A DNA stretch of 64,000 bases, from contig OX381706.1 in the NCBI GenBank assembly GCA_947462335.1, positions 13,120,784-13,184,783 on the forward strand, read 5' to 3'. The translations under genes were made by a program, and so were the position numbers. This DNA is from Harmothoe impar. Its lineage: Eukaryota; Annelida; Polychaeta; Phyllodocida; Polynoidae. Shown piece by piece: positions 10,796 to 23,200 of the stretch (positions within the stretch are counted from its first letter, which is position 1; each line of letters begins with the position of its first letter). Under the pieces are notes generated by a model. The model did not search any database, had not been told where the DNA came from, and worked only from the letters and a program-made list of their open reading frames with translations.

Positions 10796-10990
10796 CACTA
10801 AAAGTCATAATGCACTAACAGAACCCCAGCCAGTAACTTACTGGTGTTGTATTTGTACATCATGCCAAGCCTTCAAAGTATCTCAACCATCGAGTTGAAA
10901 TGATGTTTGAATGCAGCACATACCCACCAGGGCTGTATTGATGCATCATGATGACCAATGGCATGATGCATTAATGGACTTTGCTGCCCT
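10796..10990. repeat. P-family hairpin repeat
   Basis: AATGCACTAACAG, CCAGTAACTTACTGGTG, CATCATGCC and GATGCATCATGATGACC appear in the P order. The termini are not clear. Confidence 0.5.
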
Positions 10991-10996
10991 GAAAAG

Positions 10997-11189
10997 ACTA
11001 CCGTACCGTTGCGTTCAAGCACCGGGTATTGAATAAGCTCCGGTCTTGTATAAGCGCCGGGGGTATGAGGGTCTTGAAATAACTCTTAAGCACTAAAAAT
11101 GGATCTTGAATAAACGCCTGTCTTGTATAAGCGCCAGGGGTAAACACTCCTCCAAAGTTATAAGCGCCGGGGTGCTTAAATATGGTAGT
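10997..11189. mobile_element. AAGCGCC-type MITE, 193 bp
   Basis: The left end ACTACCGTACCGTTGCGTTC continues into AAGCACCGGG. The reverse complement of the right end is AACTACCATATTTAAGCACC. The interior repeats GTATAAGCGCCGGGG and TTGAATAA(A/G)C three or four times. The element at 24311-24490 shares the TACCGTA start and ATAAGCGC words. Confidence 0.65.
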
Positions 11190-12775
11190 TGTGTTGTTGT
11201 GAGGAGGAGGGTTAGGTCAAATTCCTCATAGGGTGCCACAGGGGTTGTCATCCTTTCTCCATTGCTTTACTTGAAACAATACTAGCAAAACACTCTAAAC
11301 CCCTGTATTCACAGCACCTTATTGTCATAGTTTTGTCAACACTTTACATGAAACCTGACTTTTAGAATTCTTTTATATCCAGGAATTCTAGCTTTAATGC
11401 TTACTTGTGCTACCTCAGTTGTCTACTACTTTTAAGACCAATAATCCCCCTGTCCATCCATTGTCGGGCGCTGCGACAACCTCCCTTCTCCTGACGAAAC
11501 CTAACTTCCGGCACCAGGCGCTAAAGGGTAATCCCCTAGATCTCTTGACAGTGAGATTTATCTGCAGCTGAAAGTATTTCCAGCCACAACCCGGTTTTAA
11601 TCTGACTATATCTTGTGTGTAGTAACAGGGGATATTTGCAGACTTGCAGAAATGTTGGTGACTGCTCTCAAGGGCCGGAGTGTTACTTTACAGAATATTT
11701 CAAATGATAACAAGCAAAACCGTTGGTCTATAGTCGTCAGTTAGTTACATTTTAGGAAAGCATTCAATAATTGGAAAATACATCATGACAATAATCGGAG
11801 ATTACGGAAAGATATTTTTGAGTGGCCTACTTCATGTTCTTTGATACATTGTACCAAACCAAAAAATCGCTAAAATTGAATTGAATTCGATGAATCCTCG
11901 TTCCTAATTGGTCTGAAAAACACTTGAAAGATTTCTCTTTTTCTTTCTCTCATTAATTTCATTGATGCACTTAACGGTACCATGCCGATTTTATAATGGA
12001 GAATTTCTGGAGCCGCATGTCCTTTATAAATGAGCTTAGGAGGGAAACTGTTGGGTTTATTTTTATAGTAAATATATACAAAGTATGACCCCAAACATTA
12101 ACTTAAATACAGCCCAAATGTCATTCCTCCCGAGTGGTATCGGTGAAGATTGGTATAGCAATCATTTGAGTATAATATGCATTATGCTGCTATACATTGT
12201 CTTTCTTTCCAGGCTCTATCTGAGAGGGCTGAGCTGGGATTTGTTTCTTGAGATCTAGTGCGCATGACCTTTTCCATGGTCCTACTAATGTTTTCTCAAT
12301 TTCATAGCTCAAAATAACTGCAGTTGAAATGAAGCAGAAGCCCATGCAACGAGAGCGTCTGTCTATTTTAGTTAATATCCCTTCGTGTCAACAGTAAAAG
12401 AAACATCGATCGGTAGGCCTCATTAAAACAGAGGACAATGATCCTTTGTGAAATATCAAAAGACTAAATGTTCCTCACCAAAAGATAGCCTGGGTTTGAT
12501 AGAGGGATAGAACAATGGTTAATGGCGCTTGGAGTTTTATGTGCCAATGGACTGCTCACTGAGGGAAAACGCGGAGCTTCAGCTGAGTTTATGATTTTTG
12601 GCAGTAAACCCTAAATATTCAGGGTCCCCTGTATTGGGTGAAAAAAACCATTAAAAATACAATAATACAGAAATGACATTATATATAGTTGAGCTAGTCA
12701 TGCTGGGTGTGTAACGCCTCAGCAAAATTGCAGTCATACTACTCACTGTGTTCATATTAATGTGTTTTATGATGA
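11190..12775. other. Single-copy non-coding DNA
   Basis: About 1.6 kb with no repeat arms, RNA gene or protein-like frame that I can support. The longest frame, 74 codons at 11870-12094 minus, is unremarkable. Confidence 0.45.
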
Positions 12776-12779
12776 CATA

Positions 12780-13790
12780 GCTTTATTTGATATGGCATAC
12801 GTGTGACAGACTGGGCAGGACTTAGTGTGATTGTCATGCCTCAAATCGTGCTGATTCACAGTGTCGAGCTAGACCTGGTAATAGTAAAAGTACATGGTTG
12901 CTCTTTGAAACATTACAAGAAAAATGCCCAAAAGATACGTGTGCAATTTTGCCATGGAGTGTAGCTCTGCAACCCTAATTACCGGGTAGATAGGCATTTT
13001 ACCTGATAGAAAAACAAAACGTAGTTTCCATACGAATACTAAACGATTTTTATTTTTATAGCCAAAGGAGCCCCCATGTAAAAGCAATGGATTTATAACT
13101 GCTTTTGAGAGATAGCAAGGGCCAGAGCGTTTTTACTTGGTTTGAATATCATTAATTAAGGCATGTCTAATATAGGACCTCTTGTGAGTGTCATGCCTCA
13201 AATCGTGCTGATTCACTATGTGAACTTAGGCCTAGTAATGGTAGAAATACAAGGTCTTTGAAACATTTCTACCAAATGAAAGGCCCAAAGATACATGTGC
13301 CAATCCAGCCTTGCCTTTAGCCCCAAAAAGGAACCGACCTTAATTACCTAGTGCATAAGCCATTTAACTCATAGAAAGCCAAAACGTAGTTTCCATACGA
13401 ATACTGCAGTGAAGGGCCTTTATAAATGGAGCGGAAAAAAAACATTTATGAGTTTTTTATAGATAACCTGGGCAAGAAACTTTTTTTGTACCATTAATTA
13501 AAACATGCCTAACAGGAACTCTAAGAGCTTTCCCTTCATGAAAGTTGTGTGTTCTCTAATTCGACCTTCTGTACCCCAGTGCATCCACACAACCCATCGT
13601 GAATGGAGTGAATAAGAAAGCTCATGACTGTTTTTGAGAGATAACTGGACATATTTTAATCTTATATAAACCATTGATTGAAGCATGTCTAATATGAACT
13701 CTACGTGCTTGCCTTTCATGGAAACCATGTACTCTCTAACTCGACCCTCTGGAAACCTAGTGTACCCACACAACCTTTACCATAACTACC
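12780..13790. repeat. Degenerate long-period tandem array
   Basis: TCATGCCTCAAATCGTGCTG occurs near 12835 and again near 13191. GTAGTTTCCATACGAATACT occurs near 13021 and 13386. CATTAATTAAGGCATGTCTA (about 13150) recurs in modified form near 13491 and 13672. TTTTGAGAGATA occurs near 13104 and 13632. Spacing is about 340-370 bp between the first units and about 180 bp between the last two, so unit length has changed by deletion. Confidence 0.72.
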
Positions 13791-13794
13791 AATG

Positions 13795-14150
13795 TACCCT
13801 TGACATGTTTTACAAGAAAGGTTTCAGGCCTATAATAAAAAGAGACATTTATCACCACCTCATCCATCTGAGTCACCTTCAGAGACCCGTTCCCTGTAAT
13901 CATGGTTAACATGGGGGAGGTTAGTGGTGGTTAGAGTAGCCCAGGGTAGGTGACCTCTTATGAAGGAGCAACTCAAAGCAGTGCTGAAGAGTATAGTTGC
14001 CAAGACCAATGTTAACTGGCATAGCTCTCTGGAGCAAACAGTAGACATTGAATGTGAACTGAAGCCTGAGCTTTACACAAAGGTAACCTAGGACTCAGCA
14101 ATATGAGATCATAAATGGTATAGTTCATGTTACATCTACTAGGATGATGT
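13795..14150. other. Non-coding, no recognisable feature
   Basis: No repeat or gene that I can support. Short opposite-strand frames overlap here and are not protein-like. Confidence 0.4.
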
Positions 14151-14155
14151 TATAG

Positions 14156-14442
14156 GAAAAGGATTTCTTTTTTCAATTCGATCACCCTGTTAATCTGTTA
14201 TGACCAGGTGACAAATGAATACATGTTAGAAAAAGTTGCAGATAACAAATTAATGCAAGGTCGTGTCTTTTTTAATGTTTCTATTTTTTTAAAGTGATGT
14301 GACCTGATTCTCTGCATATCCTAAAATTGACAAAAAGGGTAAAAATTAGAAAATCTCGTCAGAATTGTATAGAAGACGTGGGAACTTCCCTATTTAGATA
14401 GGCACAGTTGGGTCACCTGAAACAAACCTTTTTATGTCTTAG
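14156..14442. mobile_element. Worn GGCC-type MITE
   Basis: The right arm, reverse-complemented, reads AAAAAGGTTTGTTTCAGGTG followed by ACCC, matching the arms of the element at 8418-9036. The left arm (AAAAGGATTTC, then CGATCACCC) is only weakly similar. It is probably an old copy. Confidence 0.38.
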
Positions 14443-14743
14443 CAGAATATGAGGATGTCTATTCTATCATCGTTTCTATGTGTACCTGCTTGTAACTATC
14501 TAGTCTAAAAAGTATCAAGTTCAGCAATTAAACATGCCTGTAGCCTGCAGAGTCAGCAGAAAGAGCTGCTGGACATGGGAGTAGGAGACACTCATTAAGA
14601 GCGGGATTTAGTTCCAGGGTGGTTGAACGTGAGGATCACAGGTTATTGAATGAGCAGTGCAGATACGAAACATGATCTTTAGACTGTAAGCTAAAGCAGA
14701 GCCCATCTGCAAAGTTTAGCTCAAGCTCAGCCTTTTAAAGTTG

Positions 14744-14962
14744 TGGTTCACGAAACGGCATTTATATAAAGTACCCAGACTGCTTGGGCTTCTGCTTGAG
14801 ATTCCAAGCAGATGGCTGATCTGCTTGAAAATTCAAGCAGACCAGCCATATGCTTGGATTTCAAGCAAATGATGATCTTTCGTGAACTGGGATCTGCTTG
14901 AGCTGATCTGCTCAAGCTAAATTGACTGCTTCAAGAAGATAAAAAGTGTTTCGTGAACTGGG
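14744..14962. mobile_element. Palindromic MITE with GTTCACGAAAC ends
   Basis: GTTCACGAAAC at 14746-14756 is exactly mirrored by GTTTCGTGAAC at 14948-14958. A third TTTCGTGAACTGG lies at 14878-14890. Between them the word CAAGCAG and its complement CTGCTTG recur about ten times, making several competing hairpins. It sits inside block B copy 1 and I did not find it in the other B copies, so it probably inserted later. Confidence 0.65.
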
Positions 14963-16794
14963 GCCTAGGATATTATGTTAGCAAAGTCCTTCAATATTCT
15001 GATTTTTTCGTTATAAAGATGGATGAGTGTAACACTGGTCATTTATCCGGCCGCTGTCTAATCAATAAACCTACAAAAGATCTGCAGGATTATGCATCAT
15101 ATATTATTATATGCTACTTCTACTCTATCATAATGATTCTCGACTAATTTTAAATCGACAAAATTTGTGTTTTTGATATGGAGTTTCAAGCGGAATTATT
15201 TATGGTGTACATGGGAATGAACCCTTGCCTGTCAGGTTACCAAGGTGATGCTCGGGCCATTAATATGATGTAGGGATGTGTCTTCGGCCTATAGATGAAA
15301 AAAAGCAAACATTTTTAAAGCCGTTAGGTGAGAGAGAATCAATAGGTTTATTCTAATGCATAACGTTATATAGACACAATTTTAACAATCATTTATTCAT
15401 TGTCCCGAGATCTAGTGTAATTTAGAAACTGAGGAAATATTGCAGTAATAGCTGGAAGGTGTGATAACAATTCTGTACAAATTGAAACATGCAAATCATT
15501 ATCTAATATTTCCTCCCCATACATTCCCTTCAGTTCAGACTCTTCACACGGGAGTAAATTGACAAACAGTCCCCTTGCTTAGCAAACAACCAAAGCCAAC
15601 AGACACCTCTTGACCTCCATTGGCTCACAATTTCTCCCACCACCACCACTGCCACTACCGCTCCCTTTTGCTGCCCACACTATGGCTATCGGGGAGGCTG
15701 TCTCTAAGTTTCTAGTCTCTATCAAATCCCGGTCACATAGGAAATGAAGAAAAATAAAATCTACAAACAACTAGCACAGTTGCCAGGGCATCCCTGGCTT
15801 TGTACTTAAACTATCTTAGAGCTGCAGTGAGCCAAATTTAAAGTGGTAGTTTGAGATATTACCCACATTTAGATAAAGAAATGCATGAAAGGGAATTAGC
15901 AGGGGCTACAATTAGTTTTTCTTCACAAACATGGACTATAGCTAGTTCCATTAAATGGCTTTATAGGGAGTATGCCACTGACTGAATTGGCCGTGATTCT
16001 GTCCGTCAGGCGAGGTTTGCTCGTGTGATTAATATAAGAGACTTTCATCGGACGATTGAATTATGGCAGACTACCGTCAGTGGAATACTCCCTCATGATG
16101 ATTGTATCAATAATATATTAAACTATTGAATAGTTAAACCACTCTTATTCTAAACCGGCACATCTCATCATATCAAGCATATATAATCAATGAAAGCCAT
16201 GTGGGAGTTGTGTAATTTATTGAGGGCCTAATATTGCACATTTGTGATCTTACATAAGCAGATCTAGTATCAGATTAAAGCCTGGATTTTATTACTTCCC
16301 ATCACAATGGGGACTATTGTGAGTGTTGTACAGGGTTATATTACCTTCGGAAGGAATCTAATTATTCTAGGAACCACAGCTTGAAATGTTATACGAGAAA
16401 GAAACAATGTTTGCATGATTTCATTGAATATGAATAAAGCAATATTTTTGGTTGTATGTGTCAATTTGCGATACAACTCATTTACAAAAAAAGATTTCAT
16501 TTCTTCTTTGTTCTCCAGGATTCGTGTTTGTTTCTTGACTTTTAGATACTCAGTAAAGACTGCTGCTGTCTCAAGTCTAGTTTAATATGGTGGCAGGTTA
16601 TGTGACATTCTATAAATGTCAGCAACCTTAAAAGATGCCCTGCATAGGGGATGTAAGGGTCATACTTTCTGTTTTGCTTCTCACACAGTTCTGATATTCA
16701 TCTCCCTTTGTGTTCAGTGTTGTCTAACAAGCAGACAGGATGGCCCTCTGTGGGTCATCCATTGTGCATGGCTGTTCTCACATGACCCACTGCT

Positions 16795-17046
16795 TTACAT
16801 AGGAGAATATGTCAATATTTTGTCTAGTTTTCCTGCAGCTGATATGAGCAGGCCACATGTCTGTATATATTGCTTGACTTGCTCATTATTCAGGTCACGA
16901 GCAGGTAAAGTGACAGAGAAAAACTCTATGCTCGGCCTACACCTGGCTTCTACTGCAGAAGGGCTGTGCGTCCCATCCACATATAACCCTAAGATATTAC
17001 AACAGCTGCCAATTGATACCATGCTATCTACGTGCCCTCTACTCAA
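16795..17046 (-). pseudogene. Unassigned frame recurring between block B copies
   Basis: Read on the minus strand, this segment shares the words NILGL and VTxPAxDLxNEQxK with the minus frame at 19797-20177. The inverted copy, read on plus near 26460-26640, has NILGL, DLNNEQLKQ and YQLQENHIQ, with one in-frame stop between the first two. This suggests a decayed exon spread by block B duplication. The plus strand of the same segment also stays open in copies 1 and 2, so the coding strand is not proven. I do not recognise the protein. The copies differ in length and none shows a complete gene. Confidence 0.25.
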
Positions 17047-18159
17047 CTTGAAGAAGCCTGTCAGTCAGTGGACCCAAAGTGTCAGTGGTGACCACAAAAA
17101 GGCCACAATGCTGATACAGAGTAGCTTTAAGTTATCTGAGTGGACCTGGCCATAAATATATGAATGGACTGGGCCTGTTGCATCTTCCTGCACAACTGTT
17201 ACAGCCCTCAGTGGCCTGCAGATAACAATCCTCAAAAGCAAGAGGGCCACAGAGGATAAAAACTGCATGAATGTTTGCATTAAGTCAATTAAATATGATT
17301 AGAGAAAACACTTCAAATATATCTAATTCAAGTAAACACAACTTAAAGCCACTTAAATGCTGTTATTACCCTTCCGTGACATTTCCATGACTTTACGGTA
17401 GGTAAAAGCTGCTTAAAGTGGTGCTTTAAGGTATCTTAAAGTTGCCTAAATTCAAACATTCATGCAATGAAAGAAGGTGAGAACTGCGGCTACACCAGGC
17501 TGATATTGGCATTGGGTTAGACATACAGCAGTGCATGAGTGACAGTAAGGAGGGTATGAGGGAGTTAAGTGGTGGTGTATAGAGGGGATGGGCTGTCTAG
17601 GTACATTGGCAAGGTGGTGGAGGCAAGGTTCTGAGGACCTGTAAAATTCTGTGAAAGTGAAGGTTTGGGAATATTATTGCAAGTGCAAACAGTGTACGTC
17701 CTGACATGAAAACGATGACAAATTCAGGTTGACAGAATAAGTTATGTGGGCTTTGTTGTATGATAGATTTGAATCATTGTATGTTAGATTGCTGAGAATC
17801 CAATAATGCCATGAATGAAGGTGGAATCCGGAATTGCAGCATTCTTTGCAACTGGTCACAAATAGCAGTCGCAGTGAATTGAATTTTGCAATTGAAATGT
17901 AAATATCTAAAGCTGGTGGCTTATGAGGTTATGAGCTATGTCTCCATCATATCAACATATTTGAGTGATTGTAAAAATTTAAGTAAATGCATTGAGGAGC
18001 TAGCCTAGGCCATGTATCCTCCTTCCCGCTTATCTGCAGGCATCTATCTAGTAATAATAAAACATAGAAATATGTGAGCAGTCCAACATGAAGGATGCCA
18101 ATTCCATGTGGCTAATCTCAAGTATTTAACCTAAATGTAAAATTTAGCAGTCAATCAAG

Positions 18160-21100
18160 TCCTTTAACTGAGTCAGGGCTGCTCAGTATGGGCAGAGGAG
18201 GAACTCATTAGGAAGAGGATTTAGTTCCAGAGTGGTTGAACATGAGGATCGCAGGTCAGTACGTGAGCAGGGAAGCACCACTAGGAACATTAACTCTCAA
18301 AGGACAGCACAGTAGGTCAATGCAGTCTGCTATATATGGTTGTATGTGATGAATGAATGATGCCCTTAGGAATAACCAGTGCTACATTCATGCAGAATGA
18401 CCGACCTAGCTCACTTGAGTGCAGGGACAAACGTTTTGTCTTCCCCCTGTCTCACTGAAGTCTTACAACCGGAAAGTCTTAATGTAGAGGTGGGGGCTCT
18501 ACTCCCTAGTCCCCATTTTCTTTCCTTTTCTCCCCTTCTTTAGTAATGACAGAACCCAATTAAACACCTTTTTAAGATATATTCAAGAGAACACAGGAAC
18601 TGTGTCATTGTAAACTTTAAGACTAAAAAATATTATTAAGACTTCATTAAGACAACTCACTCAAAATGTTTGTCTGTGCACTTGAGTGAGCTAGGTGCCA
18701 TTGGCAATCATGGATCATGCTGACTCTACAGGTCAGCACACTCTGAAGGATTGTGAGTGGCACAAGTTAATGATCACTTGTTCTCTCACTAGACACAGCA
18801 CTCATGGTCAAACAACAGAAGTCAGAACACACCACTCAAGCTCGTACTTTCCCCCATTACCACCACTACAACTGCCGCTTGCTGCCAAACACCATATATA
18901 TTGGAGCCTATGCAGTCTCTTAACCATCCCTGCCCCCTGGGAAATGATATAGGATAAAACCTACAAGCAGAAGGAGCTAACAGAGTTAGTGGAATGTCTT
19001 GTACGGTCATTGTTCTCTAATAACAGGATGCTTCTGGGAGGCTCCTTGCTTGTTGCGCTCTTTCAGTATACAGCAGTGGTTCTCCTTGTGGGACAACCCC
19101 TGATGGGGAGGTGGCCAGGGGCAGAGTGCCCACACACAGGGGTAGATGGGAGGGCACCACGGGATACTACTCTGTACTACACTATAACCAGCTGGGCACT
19201 GCATGTGGTGATGGCCCCCAGAGTTGCAGTGAGTGAGCCAAATGTGTAGTGGCACTCCCAAATAGTGGCTTCATATAAAGGAATGGATCGAAACATAGCA
19301 GCATGGACCACAACTACAGCCATTTAAATGCTGATGCAGCCTTCTTCCATATGACTGGCCTTGTCCCAATGAATATGTATATTAAATAGCTTGTGCTGAT
19401 AAACTATGTAATAGTGTACCAGTGTTCTTAAGCAGCTTATCTGATCAGGACTATGCCCTATGGAACCCACATTGGGGGGCTGTAATCTAGGGAAGTATAT
19501 ATATTGTGAAATGTGTGATCTCACTTAAGCAGGTGTATCGCCCAATTGAGGTCTGATTCCCAGATGTGTTTATGTGTTATTGCTCTTTTTTAGTTTTGGT
19601 TTAAAAAAAAATCGTTGTTTTACAGGGTTTGCACATTAAACTTTCTTTCTAAATGAGACTCAGTCGAGACCATTACTACCATTTCCACTCAATTATAATA
19701 CAGTCACAGGTTATGTCACATTTAATATAATCATGTACTTCTGTAAGATACATGCCATGTATGGCTAAGCAAGAATCATCCTTTCTGCTTGGCTATTCAC
19801 ACTGTCCTAACATGGATTCCCCCTTCTTCGAGTGTTACTTGGTAAGCTGTAAAGAGCCTCCCTTGTAATGATTCTCCTGCCACTGGATCAATTCCTTGCA
19901 CATGAGAAGTTGTCAAGTATTGTGTATGGCTCTCTTGGAGCTGATATAAGTTGGCAAGATGTCTGTTAGGATATAGCTTGAGTTGCTCATTATGCAGGTC
20001 ACAAGCAGGAAAAGTGACACTGGGAGGACTTAGCTTGGCTCTCATCACTCCAGAAGTGCAGTGCATCCCATCCTCACATAACCCTAAGATATTACCACAG
20101 CTATGGATGCCAGTCGCTATTTTCGTCCCCTCACTCGGGAGGGTTTTTAGTATACCAAAAGTGACATTGGTAGGCACAAGAGAAAGGCTCGCTCATACAA
20201 AGTAGCTATGGTTATCTGAGTGGACCTGGCCATGTTTATGTATATGGACCGAGCCTGTACCATCTGCCTGTAGAGCCAGCACAGCCCTCAGTGGCCTGCA
20301 GATAATAGCTCTCAGAAATTGAACAATACGGAACAGAGGGTGAGGGAGGCCTCAAGTGGGGCCATACAAGGCTGGTATTGGCACTAGGTTAGACCTACAG
20401 CAGTGCATGAGTGATAGTAAAGAGGGCATGAAGGGGTGAACTGGGGGAGTTAAGAGGGAATGAGCTGTCCGGATGCATTGGCAGGTTGGTGTGGAAAACT
20501 TGTTCTGAGGACCTATTAACGACTGTTAAACACAAGGTGTATAAATATCATTGCACTATTGAACAGGATTCAGCCTGATGAAGGAATAAGGACCAATTCA
20601 GGTTGATCGAATTTTGAAAGAGAAGGAGAATATCTCAAATATTTTGGCCTAAATTAAATGTTAAATTGGTCGGATGTACTTTCCAGCAATGGATATTGTC
20701 CTATTAGGAGGATGTTATGATGAATTGCAGAATACTTTGGAGTCTGTCCAACATAGCAACTGGGGGGAAATGAATTGAACAATTTAAAATAATAATGTTA
20801 CTAGCTGATAACCTAGAAAATTTATACATGCAAAAATATCTAGGTTAACAGTAGGCGATTTAGCAAACGAAGTGACAAGTGAGAAGCTTTGCTTGGAAAC
20901 AGAGACACTTTTTTCAATTACAGAAAGGGAGGGGAGAGGAATTTATGGAAAATGAACAATCAGATACTGTATGAGACCTAGATGACCATATATCATAACA
21001 CTGATGTGTATAGTGCTGACTTCATATTTGACTCATGGGAAAAGGAGAAAACCAATCTAGCTGACGATGATGTACAGTATCCCCTCATCTCCTTTCTGCC

Positions 21101-21240
21101 AATGCTGCTGAGCCCTCTATTCCATGCATCCTCACCCACATGGGCCAACCCTGATCTCATACTATCCTTTACCAAATAGACTCTATGGTATCCATATGGT
21201 GCTACTCATGCTGACTATCCTCCTGCACAGACAGATGGGG
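18160..21240 (+). repeat. Block B, direct copy 2
   Basis: Module a is at 18165-18320, module b at 18690-19330, module c at 19500-20330 and module d at 20340-20770. A further module e (20950-21240) holds TATCCCCTCATCTCCTTTCT and ATAGACTCTATGGTATCC. Modules c and d closely match the inverted copy at 26050-26380, including CTGTAGAGCCAGCACAGCCC. Module e recurs at 33190-33850 and inverted at 25410-25640. Confidence 0.65.
18989..19249 (+). pseudogene. Unassigned frame repeated in three block B copies
   Basis: The plus frame contains NNRMLLGGSLLVALFQ followed by QPLMGRWPG. The minus frame at 27282-27608 has NNRMLLGISLLVALFQ and QPLMGRWAG, preceded by TYKQKGLTELVECL. The plus sequence at 29625-29880 has TYKQKSLTELV and MLLGSSLP, then stops. 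The frame is shared for about 60 codons but its downstream part differs in length and stops between copies. LLVALFQ gives a short hydrophobic stretch. I know no family with this sequence and regard it as a decayed fragment or a chance frame carried by duplication. Confidence 0.25.
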
Positions 21241-21272
21241 TAATAAACAACTTTATACATCTGCCCGGGTTA

Positions 21273-21515
21273 GGGAGTGGTCATTTTTAACAATAGGGGG
21301 GGGGGGTCATTGGATTTTTGCACGAACGGGTTGAAATCTTTTTGCCCCCCCCCCCGCTGGCTTTTTCACTAAAATGGGGTGCAATTTTTTGGGCCCCCCC
21401 CTCAAGAGGGGTCCAAATCTTTTGGGCCCCCCCTTCAAGGGACCCAAACTTTTTGGGTCCTTCCTCCAAAACCACCACCCCCCCCCCCCTCTGTTGTTAA
21501 AAAATGATCACTCCC
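21273..21515. mobile_element. PIF/Harbinger-like MITE, copy E2
   Basis: The left end is GGGAGTGGTCATTTTTAACA and the right end, reverse-complemented, is GGGAGTGATCATTTTTTAAC. TTA flanks at 21270-21272 and 21516-21518. The interior has long G- and C-runs and repeated AATCTTTTGGGCCCCCCC-like units. The two 60-70 codon frames across it are translations of those runs. Confidence 0.8.
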
Positions 21516-22252
21516 TTAGGGATGGAGATTCCAATACTGGTGTAGCATTTCCTGGTCTAATGTCATCACGGTGTTATGGTCGCTAAAGGGAAATTATCTT
21601 TAATTTATTGCCATTGTTTATCAAGTTGCCAAGAACTTATTACCACTTGTTAAGATAAGTAACCAATGATAATAGAAGACTTTTGGCATTATAAGAAATC
21701 CTTCATTATTAGATTGCTATTCCGACCCAATGCTTCTCAAGACCTTTTTGCCTACCTTACTAAGAGCTTGTTCTTTGATTCAATTTCAGAGTCAAGCTTG
21801 GCAGTTGTACTATAAACATTGTTCTGGCGTCAAGGTAAGCATCTATCATGTATTTAATCCTTTTACTCTGGGAAGTGGTTGAGAAGAAGATGTCGTTATA
21901 CCTCGAAGCATTGCATTGATCAGTCGTTCAGAAATAGCATTGGGGATGCTCACCAGCAATTGAAGTGCATTATTATTGACAATTATGGCTGGGTTTCCGT
22001 GGTATGTGCACTTCATCCTAGCTGAGCACCGGTTTCTCCTCTTGTGGGTTCATGGGATTGATGTCCTGCCAGTGGACATGTTATGAAACAGAATCGAGGA
22101 AACCATAGACAACTAATACGAGTGTAAATCTACAGCATCTGAGATAAGAAGGATTTGACCCCATTATTGGTTCTATTTTGTATCAGTAGTTGTTTTACCA
22201 TAGCCTTTTATTGAGACAAAAACAGTTCTCTCTTAAAATCAGCTGAAATGTG

Positions 22253-22525
22253 ACGTGTTTTAACAAAATGGGTCGGAAGTCACACGTTTAAGTAGTATAA
22301 CTAACCCAATTCCCCCCCCCCCCAAAGTGATGGCCATAGGATTTACAATTGTATTGTGTAATATAGTTAATATCTAATTCAAATGTTTATTATCTCATTC
22401 TAATTAATTTCCATCTGAATCAACAACAACATTATCAAAAATATTCTTAATGAGCAAACAAATCTGGCAATATCAGAACATTTTGTATCTGGGACTTCCG
22501 ACCCATTTTGTTAAAACGGGTCACA
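22253..22525. mobile_element. MITE with an exact 24-bp internal inverted repeat
   Basis: The 24 bp at 22258-22281, beginning TTTTAACAAAATGGGTCGGA, is exactly complementary to 22493-22516. The similarity extends outward as ACGTG versus ACCCG. The interior is AT-rich with a C-run. I did not see the element in block C copy 2, so it may have inserted after the duplication. Arms this well preserved suggest a fairly recent insertion. Confidence 0.72.
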
Positions 22526-22908
22526 AATTTGTTTTCATTTTGTAACTAGAACTATAGACCATAGGAAAGCATATAAGGCTTTCAGGTTCATACATAATAC
22601 ATTATACAATGCATGGATTTATTTAATATTTGAATAGGTTTGACCATATATACTTATAATGTAACAATATGAGAGCATAATATGGTTGCTCATGTGGACC
22701 TGAGAGTAGAAGAGGTAGGCTGCCATATATAGACCACCCTCTGAAGGCTGGACTAACCCAGGGTTACAGTGGTCAATAATGGGCATTAAGTGGGGGCACT
22801 CCGTCCATGTGGCACACCCTGCCCACCAGTCCTGCTCCCAACATGACACACCATGTACCTTACCACTCCACCCTGTCACAACCTCTGACAATCATTGCAC
22901 GCACCTAA

Positions 22909-23197
22909 AGGCCAAAGTAAAGAAAATGTGTGTTTACGGTTACCCGACCCTACCTAGCAAAACAGGGCCGAAAACAGTGTAGAAATTTGTATCAAATTCT
23001 GAAAAGAACTAAGATTTTATATCATTTCAGGCTATTTCTAAGTTGCTTTGATTATCCACGAGTCAGCACTGAAGTTAAAAAATCAATTTGTGGGTACTTT
23101 TCGGGCCAAAGTAAAAAAAAATATATTAGAAATACGTCCTACCTAGCCTAGATCTTTAGACCGTGTGACCTGAAACATACCTTTTATTTCTTTGGCC
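22909..23197. mobile_element. GGCC-ended MITE nested beside a Harbinger-like MITE
   Basis: The left arm begins GGCCAAAGTAAAG and leads to GTTACCCGACCCTACCTAG. The right arm, reverse-complemented, is GGCCAAAGAAATAAAAGGTA followed by TGTTTCAGGTCAC. TAA lies near both ends (22906-22908 and 23198-23200). The family is that of 8418-9036. Block C copy 2 lacks this element, so it arrived after that duplication. Confidence 0.65.
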
Positions 23198-23200
23198 TAA

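Larger units (their letters stand above)
14530..18150 (+). repeat. Block B, direct copy 1
   Basis: Four modules follow in order. Module a (about 14535-14665) holds ACTCATTAAGAGCGGGATTT and GTTGAACGTGAGGATC. Module b (about 15555-15840) holds CACCTCTTGACCTCCATTG. Module c (about 16240-17290) holds CATATAACCCTAAGATATTA and TGAGTGGACCTGGCCAT. Module d (about 17460-17880) holds GGCTGATATTGGCATTGGGT. The same modules recur in order from 18160 and inverted from 28010 back to 25410. A 179-codon plus frame (16616-17155) lies in module c but is interrupted in the other copies. Confidence 0.65.

Noticed and set aside
16616..17155. The longest open frame in the window, 179 codons on plus
   Set aside because: It lies in duplicated block B. 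Only part is open in copy 2, the inverted copies have stops or shifts, and the length is close to the chance maximum for 64 kb in six frames. No domain is recognisable.
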